Below, piece by piece: positions 39,117 to 47,700 of a stretch of DNA of 64,000 nt. Positions within the stretch are counted from its first letter, which is position 1, and each line of letters starts with the position of its first letter. The notes under the pieces are model-generated. The model saw nothing but the letters and a program-made list of their open reading frames with translations, was not told the origin of the DNA and did not search any database. The translations under genes were made by a program, and so were the position numbers. Location of the stretch: assembly GCF_022206305.1 (NCBI RefSeq), contig NZ_JAKOIW010000012.1:1-64000 (forward strand). Reading direction: 5' to 3'. This stretch comes from Gordonia sp. 'Campus'. GTDB lineage: Bacteria > Actinomycetota > Actinomycetes > Mycobacteriales > Mycobacteriaceae.

Positions 39117-39878
39117 TCAGCCACCGATGACGGACCGAGAGATGAACGCCGGGTTGCCCGTGTCACAGTCCACGCCGACGATCAGTGCGTCGAACCGACC
39201 GGCGACACCGGTCGACATCAGGATCGCGGCGGCCGGGGTTCCGCGCACGGTGATCGGTCCGGAACCGACGATCACGACCCGGACGGGGATGAGGTGGGCG
39301 GCTGTGCAGCGCCGAAGCGCGGCGACGGATCCGAAAGGTGCCCCGTCGGTGCGACCCAGAACCGACAGCGCCGTTGCCGCGCCCACGGGATCCGGCGTCG
39401 GTTGGGCGGTCGCGGGGCGAGCCTGCGGAGGCGACGCGTCGGGGCTGGACACCATCCGGAAGATCCCTACGGATCCGGCGACGACGACGAGAACGGCCGC
39501 CGCAGCGGCGAGCCATCGACCGGCCGACATCCGGCGATCTTGTGGGGAGGGCGATTCGCGGACTCGCCGCCGGGCATCGAGGACGGTCGGGCCCTGCCCC
39601 GACCCGGCGAGTGCGGCCAGGGTGGCCTCCACATCGGCGCGCACAGGGTCAGGGACCGCGGTCATCTCGGGTCCGGAAGCCCGAAGATCGGCGACCGTCC
39701 GGTCCAACCCGGCCAGGATCGACTGTGCTACCCGATCATTCGCGATCTGCGCGCGGACGTGGGCGGCAACTGGGTCCGAGAGGGCTCCGGCGTGATAATC
39801 CGCGAGTGTCTCCGCGGAGTACGGCGGATCGGGTAGGTCGCCGTACCGGGTGTCGTCGTCGGGTCCCCGAGGGGTCAT
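39117..39878 (-). CDS. Anti-sigma factor of SigM (RsmA-like)
   Basis: 253 aa from ATG 39878, preceded by GGGAG. Cytoplasmic N-terminal ~125 residues contain YSAETLADYHAGALSDPVAAHV, an anti-sigma-like helical region without the HxxxCxxC zinc motif. One membrane helix (WLAAAAAVLVVVAGSVGIF) follows, then an outer domain of ~100 residues with two cysteines. Position right after sigM matches Rv3912. It should hold SigM inactive at the membrane until a signal arrives. Confidence 0.8.
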   Translation of the reverse strand: MTPRGPDDDTRYGDLPDPPYSAETLADYHAGALSDPVAAHVRAQIANDRVAQSILAGLDRTVADLRASGPEMTAVPDPVRADVEATLAALAGSGQGPTVLDARRRVRESPSPQDRRMSAGRWLAAAAAVLVVVAGSVGIFRMVSSPDASPPQARPATAQPTPDPVGAATALSVLGRTDGAPFGSVAALRRCTAAHLIPVRVVIVGSGPITVRGTPAAAILMSTGVAGRFDALIVGVDCDTGNPAFISRSVIGG

Positions 39879-39900
39879 GGTGTCAGTCTCCCATTCCGGG

Positions 39901-39992
39901 GTGTCGGGCGTCGGTGTCGGGCGTCGGCGTCGAGGTCGCTGAGCGGTGTCGCTGAGTGGTGTCACTGGGTGGGTCGGTGAGTGGGTCGGTGA
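39901..39992. repeat. Short tandem repeats between sigM and rsmA
   Basis: A 13-bp unit GTGTCGGGCGTCG is repeated at 39901-39913 and 39914-39926, and a 12-bp unit GTGGGTCGGTGA at 39969-39980 and 39981-39992. The 263-bp gap is unusually long for a sigma/anti-sigma pair and is low-complexity. Confidence 0.7.
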
Positions 39993-40141
39993 GTGGGATC
40001 GTCGGTGCGCAGTGATGTGTCGGGGTTCTGGGGATCGGGTCCGGGTGTTGTCGTCGGATACTTGGACGCGTCCCGGGCGGATTCGGTTCCACGAAAATCG
40101 AGAGCCCGTCAAGCTGGTTGTCGCGCTGTGCTTTCCGCACA

Positions 40142-40738
40142 CTACTCACGTAGGTGTCCGAGTACCTGGGCGAGTCGGAGCCGGCCGCGCGCACACCGAC
40201 TCTTGATGGTGCCCTCGGCGACGCCGAGTATGGTCGCCGCCTCGGCGACGGAGTACCCCTCGAGGTCCACCGCCACGATTGCGGCTCGCTGACCCTCGGG
40301 CAGGACGTGCAATGCCCGCCCGATCGACACGGACAGGTCGACGCCGGCGATGTCGTCGTTGGTGTCCGCGATCGCGAGCACGTCCCAGTCAGGCAGCGGG
40401 AGCGTACTGCGAACCTTGTTGCGCCGGATGCGATCGAGGCATGCGTTGACCACGATGCGATGCAGCCAACTGGTGACCTTGGCGTCTGATCGGAAGTCAC
40501 GCGCCGTACGGTGCGCGGCGATCAGCGCGTCCTGGAGGGCGTCGGCGGCGTCCTCGGCATTCTGGCTCGTCCGGCAGGCGACCGAGTACAGGTAATCGAG
40601 ATGCCGTCTGATCAGATCCGGAAAGGCTTCGGCGTCGCCCGCGAGGTGGGCGTGCAGGAGTTCCTCGTCGGTACGCGTCTCGGTTGCGTCAGTCCCCCCG
40701 GCCATGGGCTGAGAGTAGTGGAGCACACCCGACGTCAT
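40142..40738 (-). CDS. sigM: ECF sigma factor SigM
   Basis: Up to 198 aa (ATG 40738; ATG 40705 gives 187 aa and begins MAGGTDATETRTDEELL). Region 2 with DALQDALIAAHRTARDFR and SWLHRIVVNACLDRIRR; region 4 with VAVDLEGYSVAEAATILG and VAEGTIKSRCARGRLRLAQ. Neither start has a strong ribosome-binding site. The pairing with a membrane anti-sigma gene, trxB and trxA matches the mycobacterial sigM locus. Confidence 0.92.
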   Translation of the reverse strand: MTSGVLHYSQPMAGGTDATETRTDEELLHAHLAGDAEAFPDLIRRHLDYLYSVACRTSQNAEDAADALQDALIAAHRTARDFRSDAKVTSWLHRIVVNACLDRIRRNKVRSTLPLPDWDVLAIADTNDDIAGVDLSVSIGRALHVLPEGQRAAIVAVDLEGYSVAEAATILGVAEGTIKSRCARGRLRLAQVLGHLRE

Positions 40739-40788
40739 CCGAAGGAGCGACGCCTGTGTACAGATGCGGGTGATCCGCGAATCCGTCC

Positions 40789-41163
40789 TCAGGCTTCGAG
40801 GCGCGCGCGGATCGCCGTCATCCGTGACCGCAGCTCATGTTCGTCGATGACACCGCGGTCGAGGAGCGTGTGCGCGAGCGCCACGAGCTGGCTCTCCGGA
40901 TAGGGCAGCGTGGCGTAGGTGGTCGACGACAACCGGTCCTCCTCGTCCCGCCGTTCGACGCCCCCCGGCGGATCCGCCCCCTCGACCCTCGTCGAGGCGT
41001 CGGCGGCTCGGTCGAGTGCGTCGCAGAGGCCGTCGAGGCTGGTCTTCCATGGCGGAACAGGGTTCTCCACACCATATTTCGACGCCATGCGGGTCCACAC
41101 CTGATCGCGCTCGACGATCGTGGCGAGGGGTTCGTAGGCGCCCGATCCGTCCCCGATGGTCAT
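40789..41163 (-). CDS. Nitrile hydratase accessory protein / beta-subunit N-terminal paralogue
   Basis: 124 aa from ATG 41163. The part TTYATLPYPESQLVALAHTL then LDRGVIDEHELRSRM aligns by eye with the N-terminal half of the beta subunit encoded two genes upstream (VYLGFPYYGRWLLAVARILV...). Nitrile hydratase activators and thiocyanate hydrolase small subunits are built this way. It may deliver metal to the alpha subunit or form part of the enzyme; which cannot be told from sequence. 16 bases after the alpha gene. Confidence 0.65.
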   Translation of the reverse strand: MTIGDGSGAYEPLATIVERDQVWTRMASKYGVENPVPPWKTSLDGLCDALDRAADASTRVEGADPPGGVERRDEEDRLSSTTYATLPYPESQLVALAHTLLDRGVIDEHELRSRMTAIRARLEA

Positions 41164-41179
41164 CCCCGCACTCCTGCGT

Positions 41180-41920
41180 TCACTCCCCCGCCGGATGGAC
41201 GGCGGGACGAATGGTGGACACCGCATTGGTGGTGACACCTGGTCTCGGCAGGGCGACGCCGATCAGACAGTCGCGCGTGATGATCTCCGCCAACTGATCC
41301 TCGGTCCAGCCGTCGGTGCCGACCGGCCGCTGCGGCATCACCATGAACCGGTGTTTCTGGTTCGAGTCCTGCACCCGCACCGAGACACCCTCGGGCAGCT
41401 GGAGTCCGAACTCCGACAACACCTGCCGAGGCCAGCGGACCATGCGGCGGCGGTAGTTCGGCGTTCGGTACCACTCGGGGGAGTTGCCCAGGATCGGCCG
41501 CGGATAACAGGAACACAGCGCGCACACGATGACATGGTGCAGCGTCGGGGTGTCGGCGAGGATCTCGAAAGCCGTGAAGTCGCTGGGTGTTCCGAAACCG
41601 GTCGGCTCCAGCCAATCCACGCCGACTTCCTTGCTCGCGGCCATCGGATCGGTCAGGGCCAGTTGTTCGAAATCGGGATCGAGCCACGCGCGGGCGACGA
41701 GCGTGGCCGCAGGCGTCGGCCCGATCTGTTCGGCGAACTCGGTGAAACGCCGATGCTCCTCGGCGGTGAAGAGACCCTTCTCGATGCACAGCTCGCGCAG
41801 CGCGATCTCGAGCACCTCGAAGTCGGTGATCTCATCGACCATGGGCTTGACCGTCCGCGCGTGGTCGTGGTCGTGGCTGTCATGCTCATGGCTGTGATCG
41901 TGACCGTGACTGTCACTCAT
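41180..41920 (-). CDS. Nitrile hydratase alpha / thiocyanate hydrolase gamma-like subunit with His-rich N-terminus
   Basis: 246 aa. The metal-binding claw is VCALCSC (Cys133, Cys136, Ser137, Cys138) followed by YPRP. Cobalt enzymes have VCTLCSC and iron enzymes VCSLCSC; Ala here is unusual. Residues 1-20 include eight His alternating with Asp/Ser/Glu, a likely metal-sequestering tail. SPEWYRTPNYRRRMVRWPRQ and RPVGTDGWTEDQLAEI are typical of the family and closer to thiocyanate hydrolase-type proteins. It hydrates a nitrile or hydrolyses a related C-N compound. ATG 41920 overlaps the beta stop (ATGA). Confidence 0.82.
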   Translation of the reverse strand: MSDSHGHDHSHEHDSHDHDHARTVKPMVDEITDFEVLEIALRELCIEKGLFTAEEHRRFTEFAEQIGPTPAATLVARAWLDPDFEQLALTDPMAASKEVGVDWLEPTGFGTPSDFTAFEILADTPTLHHVIVCALCSCYPRPILGNSPEWYRTPNYRRRMVRWPRQVLSEFGLQLPEGVSVRVQDSNQKHRFMVMPQRPVGTDGWTEDQLAEIITRDCLIGVALPRPGVTTNAVSTIRPAVHPAGE

Positions 41921-42774
41921 CGGGTGTCGTCCTTCCCGCCGGCGCGTGCCAGCCAACGTTCGGGGATCTCGGTCTGCAGGGTGTCGTCGGCGGGGCCGGT
42001 GTACCCGTGCCAGAGGTCGCCCATGGCGAAGCGGACCACGTAGAACCATTCGGCCGGGGCGTCCGACAACCCCCAGGTCTCGTCCTCGGGGGCGGGACTC
42101 TCATACGCGACGGCGGCCACCTCACCGACCGCACCGCGGACGTATTCCGGTGTCCGCGTGTACAACAGGACTGGCAGCTCGCGGACCTCGACACGATCGC
42201 CGACCGCGAAGGCGGCCTCCCCCGCCCGTCCGGCGTACACCTGTGGATCGCCGATCCCGACGGCGTGTCGGTGGTGGCTGTTGCGAGGCACATCGGCTCC
42301 GTCGCCGACGCTGCGCGGTGTCGCCTCCGGCAACCGGCCGTTCAATCCGCCGGCGTAGCGCTCCTGGACCTCGAGCATGCGCTCGCTGAGCTCACCGAGC
42401 GCGATGTGGTGTTTCTCCACCAGGATCCTGGCGACCGCGAGCAACCATCGGCCGTAGTAGGGAAACCCGAGGTAAACCGTTCGTCCCACGTCGACATTGC
42501 CGATGCGCCGCCGTTCCTCGGACAGCCAGATCCCCCGCCACGCCAGGACCTCGCACATGACGTAGGTCATGTGCTCCCATTGTTCGTAGGCCTTGCCCTC
42601 GTAGAAGATCGGCGCATCGGGTTCGCCACCGACGTCATGGACCGGCTTCATGTAGGCGGCGTAACGCGAGTGGTCGAGCAGATCCGGCGTCGGGGCGTCG
42701 GGTAGTTCCGGGAATGACGACTGAAGTCGCGCAACGAGTTCCAATTGTCGCGCACGGTCGGATGCAGTGCTCAT
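41917..42774 (-). CDS. Nitrile hydratase beta-type subunit
   Basis: 285 aa from ATG 42774. N-terminal half: YMKPVHDVGGEPDAPIFYEG and FPYYGRWLLAVARILVEKHH. C-terminal SH3-like half: FAVGDRVEVRELPVLLYTRT, GAVGEVAAVAYESPAPED and WFYVVRFAMGDLW, all beta-subunit signatures. Both halves are in one chain, unlike thiocyanate hydrolase where they are separate subunits. First gene of the beta-alpha-accessory operon; beta-first order is usual for cobalt nitrile hydratases. No amidase gene is nearby to use the amide. Confidence 0.82.
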   Translation of the reverse strand: MSTASDRARQLELVARLQSSFPELPDAPTPDLLDHSRYAAYMKPVHDVGGEPDAPIFYEGKAYEQWEHMTYVMCEVLAWRGIWLSEERRRIGNVDVGRTVYLGFPYYGRWLLAVARILVEKHHIALGELSERMLEVQERYAGGLNGRLPEATPRSVGDGADVPRNSHHRHAVGIGDPQVYAGRAGEAAFAVGDRVEVRELPVLLYTRTPEYVRGAVGEVAAVAYESPAPEDETWGLSDAPAEWFYVVRFAMGDLWHGYTGPADDTLQTEIPERWLARAGGKDDTR

Positions 42775-42911
42775 CGGACACCTCCCGGACCACGGGTCCG
42801 ACAGCTCGAAGCAGAATGACTCGAAATCTACACCCGGCGCTGCCGCGCTCGTGGCGTTTTCGAGGGCACGCCGTATGCCGCAGTGGCTGCGAGGATCAGG
42901 CCGGAGGAGGA

Positions 42912-43691
42912 TCAGGCCAGGAGTCGGCCGTATGCGGCCACGAACAGCTCGACGCAGACGTCGAGGATGGCGTCGAGGGCGGCGGGCCGTGTGTGCGCAC
43001 TCCCCTCGCCGGCGTTCTGCTCGTGCGCGCTTTCGTCCGGGGCACCCTCGTCGAGCGCGACGTACCAGTCGACAAGGAGTTGGGTCACCGCGCCGACGAG
43101 CCCCACCGAGGCCAGGCGTTCGCGGTCCGACGGGGGGCGGGATCCGCGTGCGAGAGCCAGGATCAGGTCTGCCCACTCGTGGATGGCGCGCATGCGGACG
43201 CGCTCGATCTCCGGGGACACCCCGACGACCTCGACGAGCATCACGCGGGCACGGCGCGGATCGTCTCCGAGGCAGGACATGAAGGCGCCCAGCGCGGCGC
43301 GCGCGGCATCCGGAACTTGCTCGGGCGCAATGCCTTCGACGCGTTCACGATCCTGAGCCGCATCCGTTGCCGGTACCTCAGGTCCTGCCGTTCCGGCCGC
43401 TGCCGCCACCGTCGCCGCACGCACGAACGCGACGCTGTCGTTGTAGACGGCCACGAGCAGGTCGGCCCGGTCGGTGAACGACTCGTAGAAGTAGCGCTGG
43501 GTGAGGCCGGCCTGCTCGCAGACACTCTTGACCGACGCTTTCGCGTATCCCTCCTTGCCGAACACGTCGAGGCCGGCGTCGATCAGCGCTGCTCGACGCC
43601 GCTCGCGGCGTTCGGCCGGGTCGGCTCCCCCATAACGCCGGCCGGTGCCAGCGCCTGTGCCAGTGGCGGGCGGGGTCGACGGAACGGCCAC
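42912..43691 (-). CDS. TetR-family regulator of the nitrile hydratase/desaturase insertion
   Basis: 259 aa, GTG 43691. HTH: ALIDAGLDVFGKEGYAKASV and KSVCEQAGLTQRYFYESFTD. The remaining helices form the ligand domain; the Ala/Gly/Glu-rich loops near 95-130 and 215-235 are unusual. Faces the sterol-desaturase-family gene across two inverted repeats. It is 137 bases upstream of the nitrile hydratase operon on the same strand and may control both. Confidence 0.82.
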   Translation of the reverse strand: MAVPSTPPATGTGAGTGRRYGGADPAERRERRRAALIDAGLDVFGKEGYAKASVKSVCEQAGLTQRYFYESFTDRADLLVAVYNDSVAFVRAATVAAAAGTAGPEVPATDAAQDRERVEGIAPEQVPDAARAALGAFMSCLGDDPRRARVMLVEVVGVSPEIERVRMRAIHEWADLILALARGSRPPSDRERLASVGLVGAVTQLLVDWYVALDEGAPDESAHEQNAGEGSAHTRPAALDAILDVCVELFVAAYGRLLA

Positions 43692-43730
43692 CGCGCGCCT
43701 CCTTCGCCAGTCGGGGGTTTACATCGCAAC

Positions 43731-43754
43731 TTCTGACACGATACCTTGTCAGAA
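43731..43754. promoter_or_regulatory. Operator 1, TetR/desaturase gap
   Basis: Perfect inverted repeat TTCTGACA (43731-43738) and TGTCAGAA (43747-43754) with an 8-base centre, typical TetR operator geometry. Confidence 0.75.
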
Positions 43755-43759
43755 CTAAG

Positions 43760-43777
43760 TGACACGCAGCCGTGTCA
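43760..43777. promoter_or_regulatory. Operator 2, TetR/desaturase gap
   Basis: Perfect inverted repeat TGACACG-CAGC-CGTGTCA. It shares the TGACA half-site core with operator 1. It ends 27 bases before the preferred start of the desaturase gene and overlaps the alternative GTG at 43772, which argues against that start. Confidence 0.7.
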
Positions 43778-43804
43778 GATGCCGTCCGAGAAAGGGGGGA
43801 CGCC

Positions 43805-44758
43805 GTGCTGGAGTTCTTGCCGGAGCCGATGCGTGAGCCGACCGTGCTCGCCATTCCGTTCTTCGTCACCCTGCTGGCCATCGAGTGGTGGGCCGCAGCC
43901 AAGCTCGAGCACGATCACGAGGACGGGTTGCCGGGGTCCGCGGAGGGGACGGACCGCCGGGCTCGGCCGGGAGCCTACGACTCCCGCGACGCTCGATCGA
44001 GTGTGACCATGGGGCTGGTCTCCATCGCGACCAGCGCATTCTGGAAGTTCCTCGGATTGCTGCTCTACACCGTGTTGTTCGCCTACGTGGCGCCGTGGCA
44101 GTTGCCGATCGGCGAGTGGTACACGTGGGTGATCGCCTTCCTGGGCGTCGACTTCCTCTTCTACTGGAGTCATCGGGTGTCCCACCGGGTGCGGCTGATC
44201 TGGGCGACGCATCAGGCGCACCACTCGAGCGAGTATTTCAACTTCGCCACCGCGCTCCGACAGAAGTGGAACATCAGTGCCGCGGTCCTCATCTGGATTC
44301 CGTTGCCGCTACTCGGGATTCCGCCTGCACTGGTGTTCTTCGCCTACTCCCTGAACCTCATCTACCAGTTCTGGATCCACACCGAGCGGATCGGCACCAT
44401 GTGGGCGCCGTTCGAGTTCGTCTTCAACACGCCGTCGCACCACCGGGTGCACCACGGGTGCGATCCGGAATATCTCGACCGCAACTACGGCGGGGTGTTC
44501 ATCATCTGGGACCGGATGTTCGGCTCGTTCGCGCCGGAGATCCGGCGGCCGCGCTACGGCCTCACGAAACCTGTGGGTACGCACAACATCTGGCGCCTCC
44601 AGACGCACGAATACGCGGCGATCGCACGGGACGTCCGATCCGCGTCGACATGGCGCGCCCGGCTGGGTTACATCTTCGGCCCGCCGGGATGGGCGCCCAA
44701 CGAACCGACCGGGAGTGCCGGGCGGAACGCGACCGAGAGTGTCAGCCGGCCATCGTGA
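43805..44758 (+). CDS. Fatty acid hydroxylase/sterol desaturase family membrane protein
   Basis: 317 aa from GTG 43805, after the purine run AAAGGGGGG; an in-frame GTG at 43772 lies inside operator 2. Histidine clusters of the di-iron membrane family: HRVSHR, HQAHH and HHRVHH, plus a further His in the WIHTERIG segment. At least four membrane helices (EPTVLAIPFFVTLLAIEWW, TSAFWKFLGLLLYTVLF and others). It hydroxylates or desaturates a lipid. The last 17 bases overlap the end of murJ. Confidence 0.85.
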   Translation: MLEFLPEPMREPTVLAIPFFVTLLAIEWWAAAKLEHDHEDGLPGSAEGTDRRARPGAYDSRDARSSVTMGLVSIATSAFWKFLGLLLYTVLFAYVAPWQLPIGEWYTWVIAFLGVDFLFYWSHRVSHRVRLIWATHQAHHSSEYFNFATALRQKWNISAAVLIWIPLPLLGIPPALVFFAYSLNLIYQFWIHTERIGTMWAPFEFVFNTPSHHRVHHGCDPEYLDRNYGGVFIIWDRMFGSFAPEIRRPRYGLTKPVGTHNIWRLQTHEYAAIARDVRSASTWRARLGYIFGPPGWAPNEPTGSAGRNATESVSRPS

Positions 44759-47700
44759 TGCGTGAGATCTCTGCCTGATAACCGCCGGATGCGCTCGGCA
44801 GGCTGGTGATCCAGACCATCACGTAGCGGCTCTCGAGCGGCTCCGCGATCGGGATGGTGGTCGAGTTCTGACCGACACGGCTCGCGGCAACCGGCGTGGT
44901 CCGTGCGAAGGCGGGCCTGGCCGACGGGGCGGAGCGGATCTCGACGTCCATCCCGGGTGTCGGCGTCTCGATCGTCACGGACTTGACGGCCCGTTCGGAG
45001 CCGAGGTCGAACATGAGGCCGAGACCCGGTTTGAGACCACCGAAGTCGGGTCGACCCCGGTAGTTGTCGGTCTCCCATGGCGGGGCTGCCCCGGTGATGA
45101 CGTTGCGGACGTTGGCCGAGTTGTCCGGCGGTTGCGAGGAGAAGTCGACGACCGACACCGACTGCAACGGAATGGCCGCCGGTGCCGGCTGCCCGGCCGG
45201 CGGGGCCGGGGCATTCGCACCGGGTGTGGGCGCGGGCTCGGTGGTGGTGATGATCGAGTCGATGTCGCTCGAGCCGTCGCTTCCGCCGAAGACGTTGGTG
45301 GCGCCCAGGATCAGGGCGATGATCACGAACAGCGCCAGGAGGCCTGCTCCGATCAGCAGCGCCACGTTGCGGCGCGGGGGTTTGCCGTCGCCGCTGCCGA
45401 TCCGCGGCGCGACCGTCACCGGTGGCGGGGCGTCGGCGTCGGTGATCGCCGGCAACATGTCGGTGTTGAGGTCGACGACCGTCGCCTGGTCCAGGACGTG
45501 TTGCACCGTCGCGGCGGTGCGAATGCCGCGTGATCCGTCGAGGGCCCGTGCGGCGACCGCCGAGATCTCGAACGGGATGTCCGGCTTGGCGGCACGGGGC
45601 TCGATCGGCTGCGAGTCGTCGCCCGGGGCCGCGACCGGTATCCCGCCGACGGGTTCGGTGACGTCTGCCGTGGTCACCAACCGCGAGCCGGTCTCGGGGT
45701 CGAGCGCCCAACGGTTGAGCAGCAGGGCATAGAGCACCGCACCGAGTCCGCGGACGTCGGAGGCCTTGTCGTCTCCGGCGAGTGTGCCGGGGAAGGCGAG
45801 GACGGCATTGCCGTCGTGGCTGATCCGGATGCGGTCGGGATGGTCGATCGACAGTGCGCCGCCGGACCGGTGGGCGATCTCGGCTGCCGCGGCGAGCGAG
45901 CGAACCGCGCGTGCGGCGCCGATGGGTGACGGCTCGGAGCGCGCGACGTCGGCCATCGACGACCCCGGGACCCACTCGGCCACGACGATGCCACCCGAGG
46001 AGCCGCGGACGACGTCGAGGACGCGCGCGACACCGTCGGAGTTGATCTGGCCGAGCCGGAGCGTGCGCGAGAGCACCGCCTGCGGCCCCTGATCGGAGAT
46101 CTTGGCGGCCTGCCCGCGTTCGGGCGGCGGCGCGAGCTGCTCGGCGTCGACGAAGGTCAGTGCCACCTCGCGGTCGAGGTTGATGTCCTGTGCCCGCCAG
46201 AACTGGAGGCCCCGGCTGCCGCCGTGCTGCTCGAGCAGGCGGTACCGTCCGCCGGCCACGGCGGCACCCGGTACGAGGCGGGGACCGCGACGGCGCGTGG
46301 AGTCCGGGGCGTCAGCCGCACCGGATGCCGTACTCGGGGTGGCGGGAGGAGTCTGGGCGTCGCCGGCGCCGGGTTCGACGGGCGGCCCGGTGGGAGCAGT
46401 GGTGTCGACCTCACTGTCACTCACGCGACGCACTCCTCTCCTGCGGTATCTGATGTCGCGCGGAACCGGCGCGAACTCGGGGATGGGACGCACATCCCGA
46501 TGTGCGCCGATCGCGCCACCGGTGTGTACGGAGTACGACTGCCACGTCGCCGTACCTCTGTCGAAGCGGCGCAGCACCTGTACCTGACCAGAGTACGGGA
46601 GCGATTCGTCGGCGGTGACCCGCGGAAACTGAACTGTGATCGCCGGTGACTGTGCACGTTCGGGCTCCGCGGGAGGAGCGAGGGAGGGGATGAACCGGCC
46701 CAGCACGCGACGTACCGCCATGCCGATCGCGACGACGTCCGGGACGCGGGCCGCGGCGAGACCCGCATAGGTCACCGCCAGCACCACACCCGCGGTGAGG
46801 ACCACGTACAGAACCGAACCGACCTTGCCGAACCAGCCGATCATGTGGTCGAGCCCGGTCATCTTCGCGACCGCCCACACGGTCGCCGAGACGCCGAGGG
46901 AGACCGCCAGGGTCACCAGCGATGTCCGGGTGACGTCGGTGAGTCGTGCCCCGCGGAGGCGACTCCGCAACAGGAAGTGGCCGACGATCGCACCGACCAG
47001 GTAACCGAGGCCGTTGGACAGCGCGAGCCATCGCACGATCAGCTCCGGATCGTCGAACAGCACCGGTCCCAGGTACGACGACGCGACCTTGACCACGGTG
47101 ATGCCGAGGGCGATGAAGGTCGGGGTCCAGGCGTCCTCGCGGGCGTAGAACACGCGCAGCTGGACGAGCGTCATCGAGTACGGGATCAGGGTGAACGCGC
47201 CCCAGGCGAGGACCGACCCGAGCTGCGACGCCGAGGCGGCGTCGAATTTGCCGAAGTTGAACACGGCGATGGCGATCGCCGGTCCGAAGAACGTCATGAA
47301 CGACACGACCGGGACGAGCGCGACCATCGTGAGGCGGGTCGCCAGCGACAGGTCGTCGACCACGGCCTTGGTGTCGTCGGCGGTGGCGTTGCGCGACAGC
47401 CGGGGCATGATCGCCGTCAGGATCGTGACGCCCAGCACGCCGTAGGGCAGCTGCAGCAACTGCCAATGCGTGAAGTAGATGCTGACGCCCGAAGCGTCGG
47501 CCGAGGACGCGATGCGATAGGTGACGATCAGGCCGACCTGCAGCAGGGCGACGTAGGCCACGATGGCCACCGCCATGTTGCCGAACTGGCGCAGACGAGC
47601 GTCGATCCCCCACTCCAGGCGGAGGCGGACACCGGCCTTGCGCAGGAACGGCACCAGGATCGACGCCTGCAGCACCACACCCAGCGTGCAGCCGATACCG

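Noticed and set aside
39879-40141. N-terminal extension of the anti-sigma factor through the repeat region
   Set aside because: The frame is open but encodes His/Thr/Pro low-complexity sequence from the repeats, whereas ATG 39878 has a GGGAG site and gives a normal anti-sigma N-terminus.
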